A stretch of 32,368 nt of DNA from an uncultured Clostridia bacterium (GTDB lineage: Bacteria > Bacillota > Clostridia > Oscillospirales > Ruminococcaceae), in NCBI GenBank assembly GCA_947175385.1, contig CAMWMN010000014.1, positions 1 through 32,368 of the forward strand, written 5' to 3'. Of the stretch, positions 7,237 through 14,989 are shown piece by piece; the first letter of the stretch is position 1; the number at the start of each line of letters is the position of its first letter. The notes beneath the pieces are model-generated. The model saw only the letters and a list, made by a program, of their open reading frames with translations, had not been told where the DNA came from and ran no database searches. The position numbers were made by a program, and so were the translations under genes.

Positions 7237-7661
7237 TGCCAAACATAACAGAGATAACCGTGCGCTATGCCGAAACGGACTGTATGGGCGTGGTTCATCA
7301 CGCGGTTTATCCCGTGTGGTATGAAATCGCCCGCACGGACTACATCAAAGCCGTGGGAATGTCCTACGCGGAAATGGAGCGCGGCGGGGTAATGCTCCCC
7401 GTGACGGGGATAACGTGCAATTACCGCCGCCCCGCGCATTATGATGATGTTCTTGAAATCACGGTGCGCGTAACGCGGCTGGGTGTCGCGCGTGTTGAGT
7501 TCGCGTATACCGTTACGCGAAAAGGGGAAACCGAAATCCTTGCCACCGGCACAAGCTCTCACGGATTCGTGGACGCTAAAACATTTGCTCCGCTGAATTT
7601 CAAGAAAGCAATGCCCGAGATTTATGCCGTTCTGGAGCAAAAAGCCCGTGAGGACAGTTGA
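7236..7661 (+). CDS. YbgC/FadM-family acyl-CoA thioesterase
   Basis: This 141-aa hot-dog-fold protein opens with the YbgC/4-hydroxybenzoyl-CoA thioesterase signature RYAETDCMGVVHHAVYPVWYE. Asp15 is the expected catalytic residue. Enzymes of this family hydrolyse acyl-CoA or acyl-ACP thioesters as homotetramers in the cytoplasm. I use ATG 7236, which overlaps the SDR stop and has AGAGG upstream, rather than the upstream in-frame ATG at 7194, which lies inside the SDR gene and would add 14 residues not typical of the family. The acyl substrate cannot be read from the sequence. Confidence 0.92.
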   Translation: MPNITEITVRYAETDCMGVVHHAVYPVWYEIARTDYIKAVGMSYAEMERGGVMLPVTGITCNYRRPAHYDDVLEITVRVTRLGVARVEFAYTVTRKGETEILATGTSSHGFVDAKTFAPLNFKKAMPEIYAVLEQKAREDS

Positions 7662-7752
7662 TAGTTAGCTGCGCCGCAAGGTATAACCATAATCTTCTCT
7701 TCCGAGAGAAGTTGCGGAGTGCAATAGCTTAATGCAGCTTAACGAGAGTAAT

Positions 7753-7870
7753 GCAAATTCAAAACGCAAGCTGCGCGCAACACCACAAAGTGGTGTTGCG
7801 GGTCGCTTAGCGAACGCAGACGAGCATAAGCTCGTCTGCGTGGTTTTGAATTTGCCATTTAGATAGGGAG
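7753..7870 (+). repeat. Three-way-junction repeat, copy C (upstream of flavodoxin-like gene)
   Basis: The outer stem GCAAATTCAAAAC pairs with GTTTTGAATTTGC. Arm 1 is AAGC / GCTT with tip CGCAACACCAC-aaa-GTGGTGTTGCG. Arm 2 is ACGCAGACGAGC-ataa-GCTCGTCTGCGT. The tail CATTTAGATAGGGAG supplies the SD. Confidence 0.85.
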
Positions 7871-7876
7871 TTTACT

Positions 7877-8419
7877 ATGGCTAAAAAGATTTTGATTATT
7901 GAAACCAGTCTGCGTGCCAACAGCAACTCAGACGCGCTTGCCGAAGCATTTGCGAAAGGCGCGCAGTCCTCGGGGAACGAGGTTGAGATTGTATCGCTGA
8001 AAGGAAAAAACATCGCGTTCTGCAAGGGCTGTCTGGCGTGTCAAAAGCTGAGGAGGTGCGTTATTGAGGACGATTCCGCGGAAATATCGCGCAAGATGCT
8101 GAATGCCGATGTCATTGTCTGGGCGACACCGATTTACTACTACGAGATGTGTGGTCAGATGAAAACTCTTATCGACCGTGCGAACTGGCTGTACAATGCG
8201 AATTACGCGTTCCGTGACGTGTATCTGCTAAGCACCGCCGCCGAGGACGCCGATTATGTTGACGCCGGCGCGGTTAAGGGTGTTCAGGGTTGGATCGACT
8301 GCTTCGAGAAAGCGCGTTTTGCGGGGAAAGTATTCGCGGGCGGAGTAAATGATGGCGGCGATATTGCGAATCACAAGGCTTTGAGCGAATCATTTGAGCT
8401 TGGAAAATTGATTGAATAA
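7877..8419 (+). CDS. Flavodoxin-like NAD(P)H-dependent FMN oxidoreductase
   Basis: This 180-aa protein has the flavodoxin-like fold of the NADPH-dependent FMN reductase / iron-sulfur flavoprotein group. It shows an N-terminal strand and phosphate loop (ILIIETSLRANSNSDALA), a FCKGCLACQKLRRC segment with Cys49, 52, 55 and 61, and the FMN-binding ATPIYYYEMCGQMKTLIDR signature (83-101). The Cys pattern is the compact type found in clostridial flavoproteins, but whether it holds a metal or cluster is unknown. It probably transfers electrons from NAD(P)H to a quinone, iron or drug substrate. It lies just upstream of the iron uptake operon, separated from it by a strong promoter. Confidence 0.88.
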   Translation: MAKKILIIETSLRANSNSDALAEAFAKGAQSSGNEVEIVSLKGKNIAFCKGCLACQKLRRCVIEDDSAEISRKMLNADVIVWATPIYYYEMCGQMKTLIDRANWLYNANYAFRDVYLLSTAAEDADYVDAGAVKGVQGWIDCFEKARFAGKVFAGGVNDGGDIANHKALSESFELGKLIE

Positions 8420-8508
8420 TTTTGTTTTGGGAAATATTCACAATCGTTCGAGCGGATTTTTGTGCAAAGTAAACGAAAGTGGATATTTTCCTGTGAATTT
8501 TACAAAAA

Positions 8509-8534
8509 CCCCCTTGACTTTTTTGTCAAGGGGG
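8509..8534. repeat. Perfect inverted repeat containing the feo -35 box
   Basis: CCCCCTTGAC and GTCAAGGGGG flank TTTTTT. The left arm contains TTGAC of the -35 box. On the minus strand the stem is followed by TTTTTG and would resemble a terminator; on the plus strand there is no T-run after it. Confidence 0.75.
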
Positions 8535-8542
8535 AGTAAAAT
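8514..8542 (+). promoter_or_regulatory. Promoter of the feo operon
   Basis: TTGACT (8514-8519), a 17-bp spacer and TAAAAT (8537-8542). Transcription would start near 8549, at the edge of the first operator. Confidence 0.8.
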
Positions 8543-8550
8543 ATAACTGT

Positions 8551-8568
8551 GGTTAGCTAATGCTAACC
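8551..8568. promoter_or_regulatory. feo operator 1 (GTTAG/CTAAC palindrome)
   Basis: GGTTAGCTAATGCTAACC is a perfect 7-4-7 inverted repeat at about +2 to +20. The GGTTAG half-site resembles those of DtxR/IdeR/MntR metalloregulators, although the spacing differs from the classic DtxR box. Confidence 0.7.
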
Positions 8569-8584
8569 TATATATTTGAAATTC

Positions 8585-8604
8585 GGGTTAGGTATACATA
8601 ACCC
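8585..8604. promoter_or_regulatory. feo operator 2
   Basis: GGGTTAGGTATACATAACCC is an inverted repeat with one mismatched pair. Its centre is exactly 35 bp from that of operator 1. Confidence 0.6.
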
Positions 8605-8621
8605 ATACATTCAACACGGAG

Positions 8622-8637
8622 GTTAGTGACAACTAAC
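8622..8637. promoter_or_regulatory. feo operator 3
   Basis: GTTAGTGACAACTAAC is a perfect 6-4-6 inverted repeat. Its centre is exactly 35 bp from that of operator 2. Confidence 0.6.
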
Positions 8638-8661
8638 AGTGTTCGGTTTGGGGGGTAGATT

Positions 8662-8874
8662 ATGATGCCGTTGGTATTGGCGCGGACAGGCGAAAAAGTC
8701 ACGATAGGCAAGGTTGGCGGAAGCGGCGAAGTGAAGCGATTTCTGGAGAGCTTGGGATTTGTGGTCGGCGCGGAGGTGACAATCGTGTCCGAGATGAGCG
8801 GAAATTTCATTGTCAAGGTCAAGGACAGCCGCGTGGCGGTTTCCAAGGAGATGGCACGAAGAATTATGGTGTAG
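8662..8874 (+). CDS. feoA: FeoA domain protein (first copy)
   Basis: This 70-aa protein is a single FeoA/SH3-like domain (GEKVTIGKVGGSGEVKRFLESLGFVVGAEVTIV ... VSKEMARRIMV). FeoA is a small cytoplasmic partner of the ferrous iron permease FeoB and is thought to modulate its activity. It is the first gene of the operon, behind the iron-type operators and an SD GGGGGGTAG. A second ATG directly follows the first (8665) and either could be used. Confidence 0.93.
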   Translation: MMPLVLARTGEKVTIGKVGGSGEVKRFLESLGFVVGAEVTIVSEMSGNFIVKVKDSRVAVSKEMARRIMV

Positions 8875-8902
8875 CCATTCACCGCGCTATATGGGATAAA
8901 GC

Positions 8903-9012
8903 GCAAATCCGAAATGCAAGCGTTGCTGAACACCGCATAGCGGTGTGAGGTGACGCTTAGCAAGTGCGCGCGGAGCGCGCACGGTTTCGGATTTGCCATT
9001 AAAATCAGGAGG
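8903..9012 (+). repeat. Three-way-junction repeat, copy D (upstream of feoA2)
   Basis: The outer stem GCAAATCCGAAA pairs with TTTCGGATTTGC. Arm 1 is AAGCGTT / GACGCTT with tip ACACCGC-ata-GCGGTGT. Arm 2 is GTGCGCGC / GCGCGCAC. The tail CCATTAAAATCAGGAGG supplies the SD. Confidence 0.87.
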
Positions 9013-9016
9013 GTTT

Positions 9017-9235
9017 ATGAACACATTACGAGATGCAAAAATCGGGCAGACAGTCACGGTAAAGCGGCTGAACGGCTCGGGCGCGATAAAGCGCAGAATT
9101 ATGGATATGGGCATTACAAAGGGCGCGGAGGTATATGTAAGAAAAGTCGCGCCGTTGGGCGACCCGATTGAGGTCACGGTGCGAGGATATGAACTTTCGC
9201 TCCGCAAGGCGGACGCGGAAATGATAGAGGTTTAG
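9017..9235 (+). CDS. feoA: FeoA domain protein (second copy)
   Basis: This is a 72-aa FeoA domain (MNTLRDAKIGQTVTVKRLNGSGAIKRRIMDMGITKGAEVYVRKVAPLGDPIEVTVRGYELSLRKADAEMIEV). It resembles the canonical FeoA pattern (MDMGIxxGxEV, APxGDPxEVxVRGYELSLR) more closely than the first copy does. I start it at ATG 9017, behind AGGAGG, rather than the earlier in-frame start at 8993, which lies in the repeat element. Two feoA genes before feoB are common in Firmicutes; the copies may have different partner roles. Confidence 0.95.
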   Translation: MNTLRDAKIGQTVTVKRLNGSGAIKRRIMDMGITKGAEVYVRKVAPLGDPIEVTVRGYELSLRKADAEMIEV

Positions 9236-9269
9236 TTGTTTAATCCTCAACAACGTATCGGGGTGAAGT

Positions 9270-9378
9270 GCAAATCCGAAATACAAGCGTTGCCGAACAC
9301 CGCGCAGCGGTGTGAGATAACGCTTAGCAAGTGCGCGCGGAGCGCGAACGTTTTCGGATTTGCTATTAAGATAAGGAG
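9270..9378 (+). repeat. Three-way-junction repeat, copy E (upstream of feoB)
   Basis: This is nearly the same as copy D: outer stem GCAAATCCGAAA / TTTCGGATTTGC, arm 1 tip ACACCGC-gca-GCGGTGT, arm 2 TGCGCGC / GCGCGA, and tail TATTAAGATAAGGAG providing the SD. Confidence 0.87.
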
Positions 9379-9383
9379 TTAAT

Positions 9384-11783
9384 ATGGATATTAAAATAGC
9401 ACTCGCGGGCAATCCGAACAGCGGCAAAACCACGCTGTTTAATGCCCTGACGGGTTCAAATCAGTTTGTCGGGAACTGGCCCGGCGTAACCGTGGAGAAA
9501 AAAGAGGGCAAGTTGCGCGGAAACAAGAATGTAACGATTACGGATTTGCCCGGAATTTATTCTCTCTCACCGTATACGACCGAGGAGGTCGTTTCACGAA
9601 ATTACCTGTTGAACGACTGTCCCGACGCGATTCTTAACATCGTTGACGGAACTAATCTCGAACGGAATTTGTACCTCACTACGCAGCTCGCCGAACTGGG
9701 GATTCCGATGGTGGTTGCGGTGAATATGATGGACGCGGTTAATAAGAACGGCGACAAAATCAACACGGAAAAGCTTTCGGAGCGACTGGGCTGCGCGGTT
9801 TGCGAAATCTCCGCGCTTAAGGGCATCGGCATAAAAGAGGCAGCGGAATTGGCAATCAAAGCCGCGAGAGAAAATACCGCGGTTGAACCTATGAAATTCA
9901 ATGATGAGATTGAAAAAACTTTGACGCACATTGCGGATTCTCTGGGCGATGTTCCCAAAGAACGCAAACGTTGGTACGCGGTAAAGGTGTTTGAACGCGA
10001 TGAAAAGGTTCTCGAAGAGCTGAAACTCTCCAAATCCGCGACAGAGCAGATTGAAACGGGAATCAAGTCGTGTGAGGAAACAGCGGACGATGATTCCGAA
10101 AGCATAATCACGGACGGACGTTACACTCTTATCGGCGAGATCACCAAGAAATGCTGCCGAAAGAAAAACACGGGCACAACGCTCTCCGATAAGATAGACA
10201 GGATCGTCACCAACCGAATCCTCGCGCTGCCGATTTTCGCGGCGATTATGGTGATTATGTACTATGTGTCGATAACGTCTGTCGGGACGATTTTCACCGA
10301 TTGGGTGAATGACGGTGTGTTCGGTGACGGCTGGCACTTGTTCGGTATCGGAACTTCCGATTATGAATCCGCTCAGGACGAATACGCGGCGGAGAATATC
10401 TTCACCGATGAGGTTATGGCGATTGTTCGGGCGGCTGTTGACGCGGAGGTAATCGGCGCGGAGGATATTCTCGGCGCGATTGAGGACGGCTCGTTCGGCG
10501 GCTTTGACGAGGTTTACGGTACATACGGCGATGAGCTTGCGGAGCAGGGCTTTGACATCTCTGAGCTGGTTGACGAGCCTATGGAGGAAATCGGCGACAG
10601 CATTGACCCCGCGGATTACGGAGTCTGGGTTCCGGGGATCCCGGGCTTGATTGAATCGGGTCTGAACGCGATAAACTGCGCCCCGTGGCTCGAAAGCCTG
10701 ATTGTCGACGGTATTGTCGGCGGTGTTGGCGCGGTTCTGGGATTTGTTCCGCAGATGTTGGTGCTTTTTATCTTCCTCGCGTTTCTGGAGGGCTGCGGCT
10801 ATATGGCGAGAATTGCGTTCGTTATGGACAGGATTTTCCGCCGTTTCGGTCTGTCGGGAAAGAGCTTTATTCCAATGCTGATTGGTTCCGGCTGCGGCGT
10901 CCCCGGAATTATGGCATCGCGCACCATCGAAAACGAGCGCGACCGCCGTATGACGATTATGACCACAACATTTATTCCGTGCGGCGCGAAAATGCCGATC
11001 ATCGCGCTTATCGCGGCGGCTCTGTTCGGCGGAGCGTGGTGGATTGCGCCAAGCGCGTACTTTATCGGAGTTGCGACAATCGTTGTATCGGGAATTATGC
11101 TGAAGAAAACCAAGATGTTTGCGGGAGACCCCGCGCCGTTTGTTATGGAACTTCCTGCGTATCATCTGCCAACATTCGGCAATGTAATGCGCTCGATGTG
11201 GGAGCGCGGATACAGCTTTATCAAAAAAGCTGGTACGATCATTCTGTTGTCCTCAATCGTTATCTGGGCGGGCAGCTCGTTCGGTTGGGCAAATGGAGTG
11301 TTCGGCTTCGGCACGGAGCTTGAGCTTGCGGATACGGTTCTCGGAAAAATCGGCTCTGCGATTTGTTGGATTTTTGCTCCTCTCGGATTCGGCGAGCCTG
11401 CCGCAGCAGTCGCGACTGTTATGGGGCTGGTTGCAAAAGAGGAGGTCGTCGGAGTATTCGGAGTGCTCGACTTCGTTGCAATGACTCCTCTTGCGGGATA
11501 CTCATTCCTCGTGTTCAATCTGTTGTGCGCGCCGTGCTTTGCGGCAATCGGAGCGATCCGCCGTGAGATGAACAGCGCGAAATGGACATGGTTCGCAATT
11601 GGCTATCAGTGCGGTTTCGCGTATGCCGTATCACTGATGATTTACCAATTCGGAGGACTGTTCACCGGCAATGTTAATATAATCAGGCTTATCTGCGCGG
11701 CAGTAGTCCTCGGATTTATGGTTTATATGCTCGTTCGCTTCGAGAAACAGACCACGAAAAGAAAGCAGGTGCAAAATTGTTAG
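9384..11783 (+). CDS. feoB: Ferrous iron transport protein B
   Basis: This 799-aa protein imports Fe(II) across the cytoplasmic membrane. The N-terminal G domain has GNPNSGKT (9-16), DLPG (54-57), NMMD (114-117) and SALKG (143-147). A helical spacer follows, then the membrane domain with the hallmarks LEGCGYMARIAFVMDR, GSGCGVPGIMASRTIE and a second Gate segment near VAKEEVVGVFG. It is longer than most FeoB proteins because about 90 acidic residues (near 325-415, positions 10356-10630) sit between the first membrane helix and the next conserved segment, probably outside the cell. Its 3' end overlaps the small Cys-rich gene. Expression probably responds to iron through the operators at 8551-8637. 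Confidence 0.97.
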   Translation: MDIKIALAGNPNSGKTTLFNALTGSNQFVGNWPGVTVEKKEGKLRGNKNVTITDLPGIYSLSPYTTEEVVSRNYLLNDCPDAILNIVDGTNLERNLYLTTQLAELGIPMVVAVNMMDAVNKNGDKINTEKLSERLGCAVCEISALKGIGIKEAAELAIKAARENTAVEPMKFNDEIEKTLTHIADSLGDVPKERKRWYAVKVFERDEKVLEELKLSKSATEQIETGIKSCEETADDDSESIITDGRYTLIGEITKKCCRKKNTGTTLSDKIDRIVTNRILALPIFAAIMVIMYYVSITSVGTIFTDWVNDGVFGDGWHLFGIGTSDYESAQDEYAAENIFTDEVMAIVRAAVDAEVIGAEDILGAIEDGSFGGFDEVYGTYGDELAEQGFDISELVDEPMEEIGDSIDPADYGVWVPGIPGLIESGLNAINCAPWLESLIVDGIVGGVGAVLGFVPQMLVLFIFLAFLEGCGYMARIAFVMDRIFRRFGLSGKSFIPMLIGSGCGVPGIMASRTIENERDRRMTIMTTTFIPCGAKMPIIALIAAALFGGAWWIAPSAYFIGVATIVVSGIMLKKTKMFAGDPAPFVMELPAYHLPTFGNVMRSMWERGYSFIKKAGTIILLSSIVIWAGSSFGWANGVFGFGTELELADTVLGKIGSAICWIFAPLGFGEPAAAVATVMGLVAKEEVVGVFGVLDFVAMTPLAGYSFLVFNLLCAPCFAAIGAIRREMNSAKWTWFAIGYQCGFAYAVSLMIYQFGGLFTGNVNIIRLICAAVVLGFMVYMLVRFEKQTTKRKQVQNC

Positions 11784-11956
11784 ACCTCATAACGAATTAC
11801 GGCGGTTCGATTATTGTGGGATCGATCGTGTTGGCGATTGTCGCGCTAATCATCGTAAAGGGTGTCCGCGATAAGCGCGCGGGGAAGCACTCTTGCTCGT
11901 GCGGCGGCGACTGCGCGTCATGCGGGTGCTGCAAGTCGAAAAATCCACAAAAATAA
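11777..11956 (+). CDS. FeoB-associated Cys-rich membrane protein
   Basis: This is a 59-aa protein starting at TTG 11777 with AGGTG five bases upstream, overlapping the end of feoB by 7 bp. A single hydrophobic helix (SIIVGSIVLAIVALIIV, residues 11-27) is followed by a basic stretch and a Cys cluster (CSCGGDCASCGCC, seven residues apart from the start). This architecture, directly after feoB, matches the Firmicutes FeoB-associated Cys-rich membrane protein family, which may help FeoB handle iron; its mechanism is not known. The same frame would be missed by length-filtered gene calls. Confidence 0.88.
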   Translation: MLDLITNYGGSIIVGSIVLAIVALIIVKGVRDKRAGKHSCSCGGDCASCGCCKSKNPQK

Positions 11957-11984
11957 GAAAGTCACCACACTTATATAAAAGTTG

Positions 11985-12011
11985 ACCGCTCCTTCGGGGG
12001 CGGTTTTTTAT
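11985..12011 (+). terminator. Intrinsic terminator of the feo operon
   Basis: The stem ACCGCTCC / GGGGCGGT closes on a TTCG tetraloop and is followed by TTTTTT. It lies 28 bp after the Cys-rich gene. Confidence 0.9.
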
Positions 12012-12035
12012 TTTCCAATTTTTTTGAAAAACCCC

Positions 12036-12064
12036 TTGACAAAATCGTGCGTATATGATATAAT
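12036..12064 (+). promoter_or_regulatory. Consensus promoter of the GntR-ABC operon
   Basis: TTGACA (12036-12041), a 17-bp spacer and TATAAT (12059-12064) give a perfect sigma-A promoter. The sequence just after it, GTACTAGTTAAAACAGT, is a plausible binding site for the encoded GntR protein, but no clean palindrome is seen. Confidence 0.85.
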
Positions 12065-12115
12065 AATTGTACTAGTTAAAACAGTCACGATGGTGCAAAT
12101 ATGGAGGTGGTTTTT

Positions 12116-12475
12116 TTGATAAGCATAGACGTAACGGGCAGAACACCGATTTACGAGCAGATATGCCGCGCGATATGCAGCGAGATAGCGCGGGGAGTGC
12201 TTAAGGAGAACGACAAAATTCCCGCGTCACGGGCATTGGCGCAGCAGCTCGGATTGAATCCGAATACTGTGTCCAAGGCGTATATGATTCTTGAGCGCGA
12301 TGGGATAATTTACACGCTCACCGGACGCGGCAGCTTTGTCGCGGCACAGAATGGCAAGGCAATATCCGCGCTTACAAGGGACTTCGAGGCGATAACGCTG
12401 GAGGCGCTGAACGCGGGAGTATCCGCGGAGGTTTTAATTGAAACGGTAAATCGGCTGAAAGGAGAAATTCTATGA
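12116..12475 (+). CDS. YtrA-type GntR-family regulator
   Basis: This 119-aa short GntR regulator has an N-terminal winged helix (TPIYEQICRAICSEIARGVLKENDKIPASRALAQQLGLNPNTVSKAYMILERDGIIYTLTGRGSFV) and a short helical tail for dimerisation, as in the YtrA subfamily. Such proteins usually repress their own operon with an ABC exporter. I choose TTG 12116 as start. It is six bases after the strong SD GGAGGTG (12103-12109) and gives MISIDVTGRTPIYEQ, typical of the family. The ATG at 12101 overlaps that SD and is unlikely. It overlaps the next gene by 4 bp (ATGA). Confidence 0.92.
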   Translation: MISIDVTGRTPIYEQICRAICSEIARGVLKENDKIPASRALAQQLGLNPNTVSKAYMILERDGIIYTLTGRGSFVAAQNGKAISALTRDFEAITLEALNAGVSAEVLIETVNRLKGEIL

Positions 12476-13416
12476 TTGAAATAAACAACGCAAGTATGGT
12501 TTTCGCCAAGCGGGGCATAGGCAAATCCGCACCGGGCGAGGGATTCAAGGCTTTGGACAACATTTCGCTCAGCATTCCCGATGGCTGCATTTACGGATTT
12601 CTCGGCTCCAACGGCGCGGGAAAATCCACGCTTTTGCGAATGATGTGCGGAGTGTACAGAACCGAACAGGGGAGCGTCAAAATAGACGGCGAGGACGTGT
12701 TCGACAATCCGAACGCAAAGGCGAAAATCTTTTTTGTCAATGATGAAACGGTGCAGTATGCGAAATTCACATTGGACGGTCTGGCGAAATATTTCGCAAG
12801 CTATTACGACAGCTTTTCCTACGAGATTTACAATCGCCTTGTAACGCAGCTCCAATTGCCGCGAACCAAGCGTATGAGCGAGTTTTCAAAGGGTATGAAA
12901 CGTCAGGCGGTGGTTATTATCGGGCTTTCCTGCAACACTAAATATCTGCTGCTGGACGAGGCTTTTGACGGTCTTGACCCCGCAATGCGGCGGTTCATCA
13001 AACAAATCATCATCAACGAGCTTATTGAGCGCCAGGCTACTATGGTGGTTTCCTCGCACAATATCGTTGAGATAAACGAGCTGTGCGACCGCGCTATGTT
13101 GGTTCACCGGGGGCAAATGATTTTTGCGGACGAGATTGACAATATCAAGAGCGGATTCGGGAAAATCCAACTTGCGCGCAAGAGCGGCGCGGTAACGACC
13201 GACGAGCTGAAAGACGCGGGTCTCGAGATAATGCAGTATTCGACTATGGGTTCGGTGTCGCAGGCAGTGGTGCGCGGCTCGGAGGAGGAAATCACAAAGA
13301 AGATGAACGCATTCGGCTGTGAAATAAGCGAGTTTATCCCGCTTACGCTGGAGGAGATTTTCATTTACGAATTGGAGGCGAGAGGCTATGGAGCAGAAAT
13401 CAACCAAAGCATATAA
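12472..13416 (+). CDS. ABC transporter ATP-binding protein (YtrB-like)
   Basis: This 314-aa stand-alone ATPase has Walker A GSNGAGKST (45-53), signature FSKGMKRQ (138-145), Walker B YLLLDEAFDGLDP (158-170) and H-loop His196. The usual Q-loop region reads FFVNDETV, without the Gln. A C-terminal extension of about 90 residues follows the ATPase core. It is expected to power the membrane protein encoded next, whose gene it overlaps by 29 bp. With the GntR regulator this forms a typical YtrAB-like unit, often induced by cell envelope stress or antibiotics; the substrate here is unknown. Confidence 0.92.
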   Translation: MIEINNASMVFAKRGIGKSAPGEGFKALDNISLSIPDGCIYGFLGSNGAGKSTLLRMMCGVYRTEQGSVKIDGEDVFDNPNAKAKIFFVNDETVQYAKFTLDGLAKYFASYYDSFSYEIYNRLVTQLQLPRTKRMSEFSKGMKRQAVVIIGLSCNTKYLLLDEAFDGLDPAMRRFIKQIIINELIERQATMVVSSHNIVEINELCDRAMLVHRGQMIFADEIDNIKSGFGKIQLARKSGAVTTDELKDAGLEIMQYSTMGSVSQAVVRGSEEEITKKMNAFGCEISEFIPLTLEEIFIYELEARGYGAEINQSI

Positions 13417-14938
13417 AATATCGTTCAAGAAGATTGCCCGCGCGGCGGCTGCGGAGGTTCGCGTTCACAAAAAGCTGTCGATAATAACGCTTGTCCTGTA
13501 CGGTGTGGCAATGCTGCTGTTTATATTTGATTCGGAAGTTTACGCGCTGAGTGACGCTCCTTACCCGGCGGCGTTCTATCCGTCAGCGTGGGGGGTATTT
13601 TTCGCCGTTGTCGGCGTGATTGTCGGATATTTCACCGTGCTGAACGTGTTCCGCGATATGAACAATCAACAACTCTGTGATGTTTCAATGGCTCTGCCGA
13701 TAAAGGCTAGTGAACGATTCTTTTCAAAGGTGCTGAGCCTGTTTTATATCCAGATATTCCCGCTTGTAATTTCCACGTTTGTCGGCAACGGTATTGCCAT
13801 ACTTTGGGGAATATCGCGTTTCGGCGGTATCGACCCTAATGCGGCAAAGAATATGTTTATGATTGTGCTCGGCTGTCTGGCGGGGAGTATGTTCATAATG
13901 GCAATAGCGGTGCTGTGTGCGTGCTGCTGCGGAGCTTTGGCGGAAAGCGCGTACTTTTCGATTATGCTGATGTTCGTATTAAACGTTCTGCCGATGGTTT
14001 TTGTGTTCAACATTATACCTGTCTGCGCAGGATTTCTCACCAACTGGAGTTTTTCGGATCAGAACTTTGATCTTGGATATTTTGGGCTGCTGTTCTTAAT
14101 ATCGAATTATGATAATGTTATTTCGCACTGCCTGGTAAGCTCAGCGATCTCGCTTGCGGTAATGCTCCTTTCGGGATTCATCTATGTTAAGCGCGATGCG
14201 CGGACAGTCGGTACACCGATTGCAAGCAAGCTGTTTTTCGAGATAATTATGGCTCTCGGCTGTGTGACGGTATTCGCGGTATTCGCAATGAGCGACTATG
14301 TATTTTGGGGAATACTGATTTCGGCGGTGGGTTATGTCATCATAAACATTATCATTTCCCGCGCGAAGATAAATGTTTTCTCGTTCCTCAAATGGGGAGG
14401 AAAGTATGCCGCAACTCTGGCGGCGTTTGCGATTCTGTTGGTCGTTACGATAAAGACAGGCGGATTTGGATATATCAACTCGCGTCCCGCTACGGAATAT
14501 CTTGACAGAGCGGTTTTTGAAATTACGTACTTCGATTATAACGATTACGATCCCACAACTTACAGTCATCATAGAGAGGAGCTGGAAACCCACGTTCTTA
14601 CCGCCGAGCAAGCGGACGAGGTGATGTCAATCTGCAAGAAATACTTTGTAAACAGCAGAGCCAATGTCAACCCGTTTGATATTATATTTGGGAAGAGCTA
14701 TAATGTTATTGTAACAGCGGAAAGCGACAAGCGTTATTCTTCCTGCCCTTCGCCGAAAAACCAGTTTGATTTAACGCGGTATGACATAACGAAATACAGT
14801 CTTAGGTATCGTCAATGTCTTTATATCCCCGATTCGGACGCAAAGGCTATGCTGGAGGAGCTTTCCGCCCTGGACTACTTTGTGAACCCCGTAATACAAA
14901 ATCCGATAATCATCGCTCCCGAAACGCAATATAATTGA
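13388..14938 (+). CDS. ABC-2 type membrane permease
   Basis: This 516-aa protein has about ten predicted membrane segments, between LSIITLVLYGVAMLLFIF (near residue 30) and YAATLAAFAILLVVTI (near 350). A C-terminal hydrophilic domain of about 150 residues, rich in Tyr and Asp, follows and is probably outside the cell. It is the likely partner of the preceding ATPase in an exporter or envelope-sensing complex. The ATG lies inside the ATPase gene with AGAGG upstream, so the two proteins are translationally coupled. The extracytoplasmic domain is not recognised. Confidence 0.85.
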   Translation: MEQKSTKAYKISFKKIARAAAAEVRVHKKLSIITLVLYGVAMLLFIFDSEVYALSDAPYPAAFYPSAWGVFFAVVGVIVGYFTVLNVFRDMNNQQLCDVSMALPIKASERFFSKVLSLFYIQIFPLVISTFVGNGIAILWGISRFGGIDPNAAKNMFMIVLGCLAGSMFIMAIAVLCACCCGALAESAYFSIMLMFVLNVLPMVFVFNIIPVCAGFLTNWSFSDQNFDLGYFGLLFLISNYDNVISHCLVSSAISLAVMLLSGFIYVKRDARTVGTPIASKLFFEIIMALGCVTVFAVFAMSDYVFWGILISAVGYVIINIIISRAKINVFSFLKWGGKYAATLAAFAILLVVTIKTGGFGYINSRPATEYLDRAVFEITYFDYNDYDPTTYSHHREELETHVLTAEQADEVMSICKKYFVNSRANVNPFDIIFGKSYNVIVTAESDKRYSSCPSPKNQFDLTRYDITKYSLRYRQCLYIPDSDAKAMLEELSALDYFVNPVIQNPIIIAPETQYN

Positions 14939-14959
14939 CAATTATGCATTATAAATTAA

Positions 14960-14987
14960 AAATCCCCCTCCGCACGGAGGGGGATTT
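14960..14987. terminator. Terminator hairpin after the ABC-2 operon
   Basis: AAATCCCCCTCC pairs with GGAGGGGGATTT around GCAC. The stem is strong and usable from both directions, although the T-run is short. It lies 22 bp after the permease stop. Confidence 0.75.
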
Positions 14988-14989
14988 CA

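Noticed and set aside
8549-8661. Metal riboswitch in the feo leader
   Set aside because: The leader is explained by three DNA palindromes; no conserved metal-sensing RNA core was seen.
8903-9378. Repeats as a CRISPR array
   Set aside because: Copies are long, widely spaced and interrupted by genes; there are no regular spacers or cas genes.
9594-11165. 523-aa minus-strand ORF
   Set aside because: It is antisense to feoB, has Arg/Asn/His-rich composition without domains, and no SD; it results from the codon bias of feoB.
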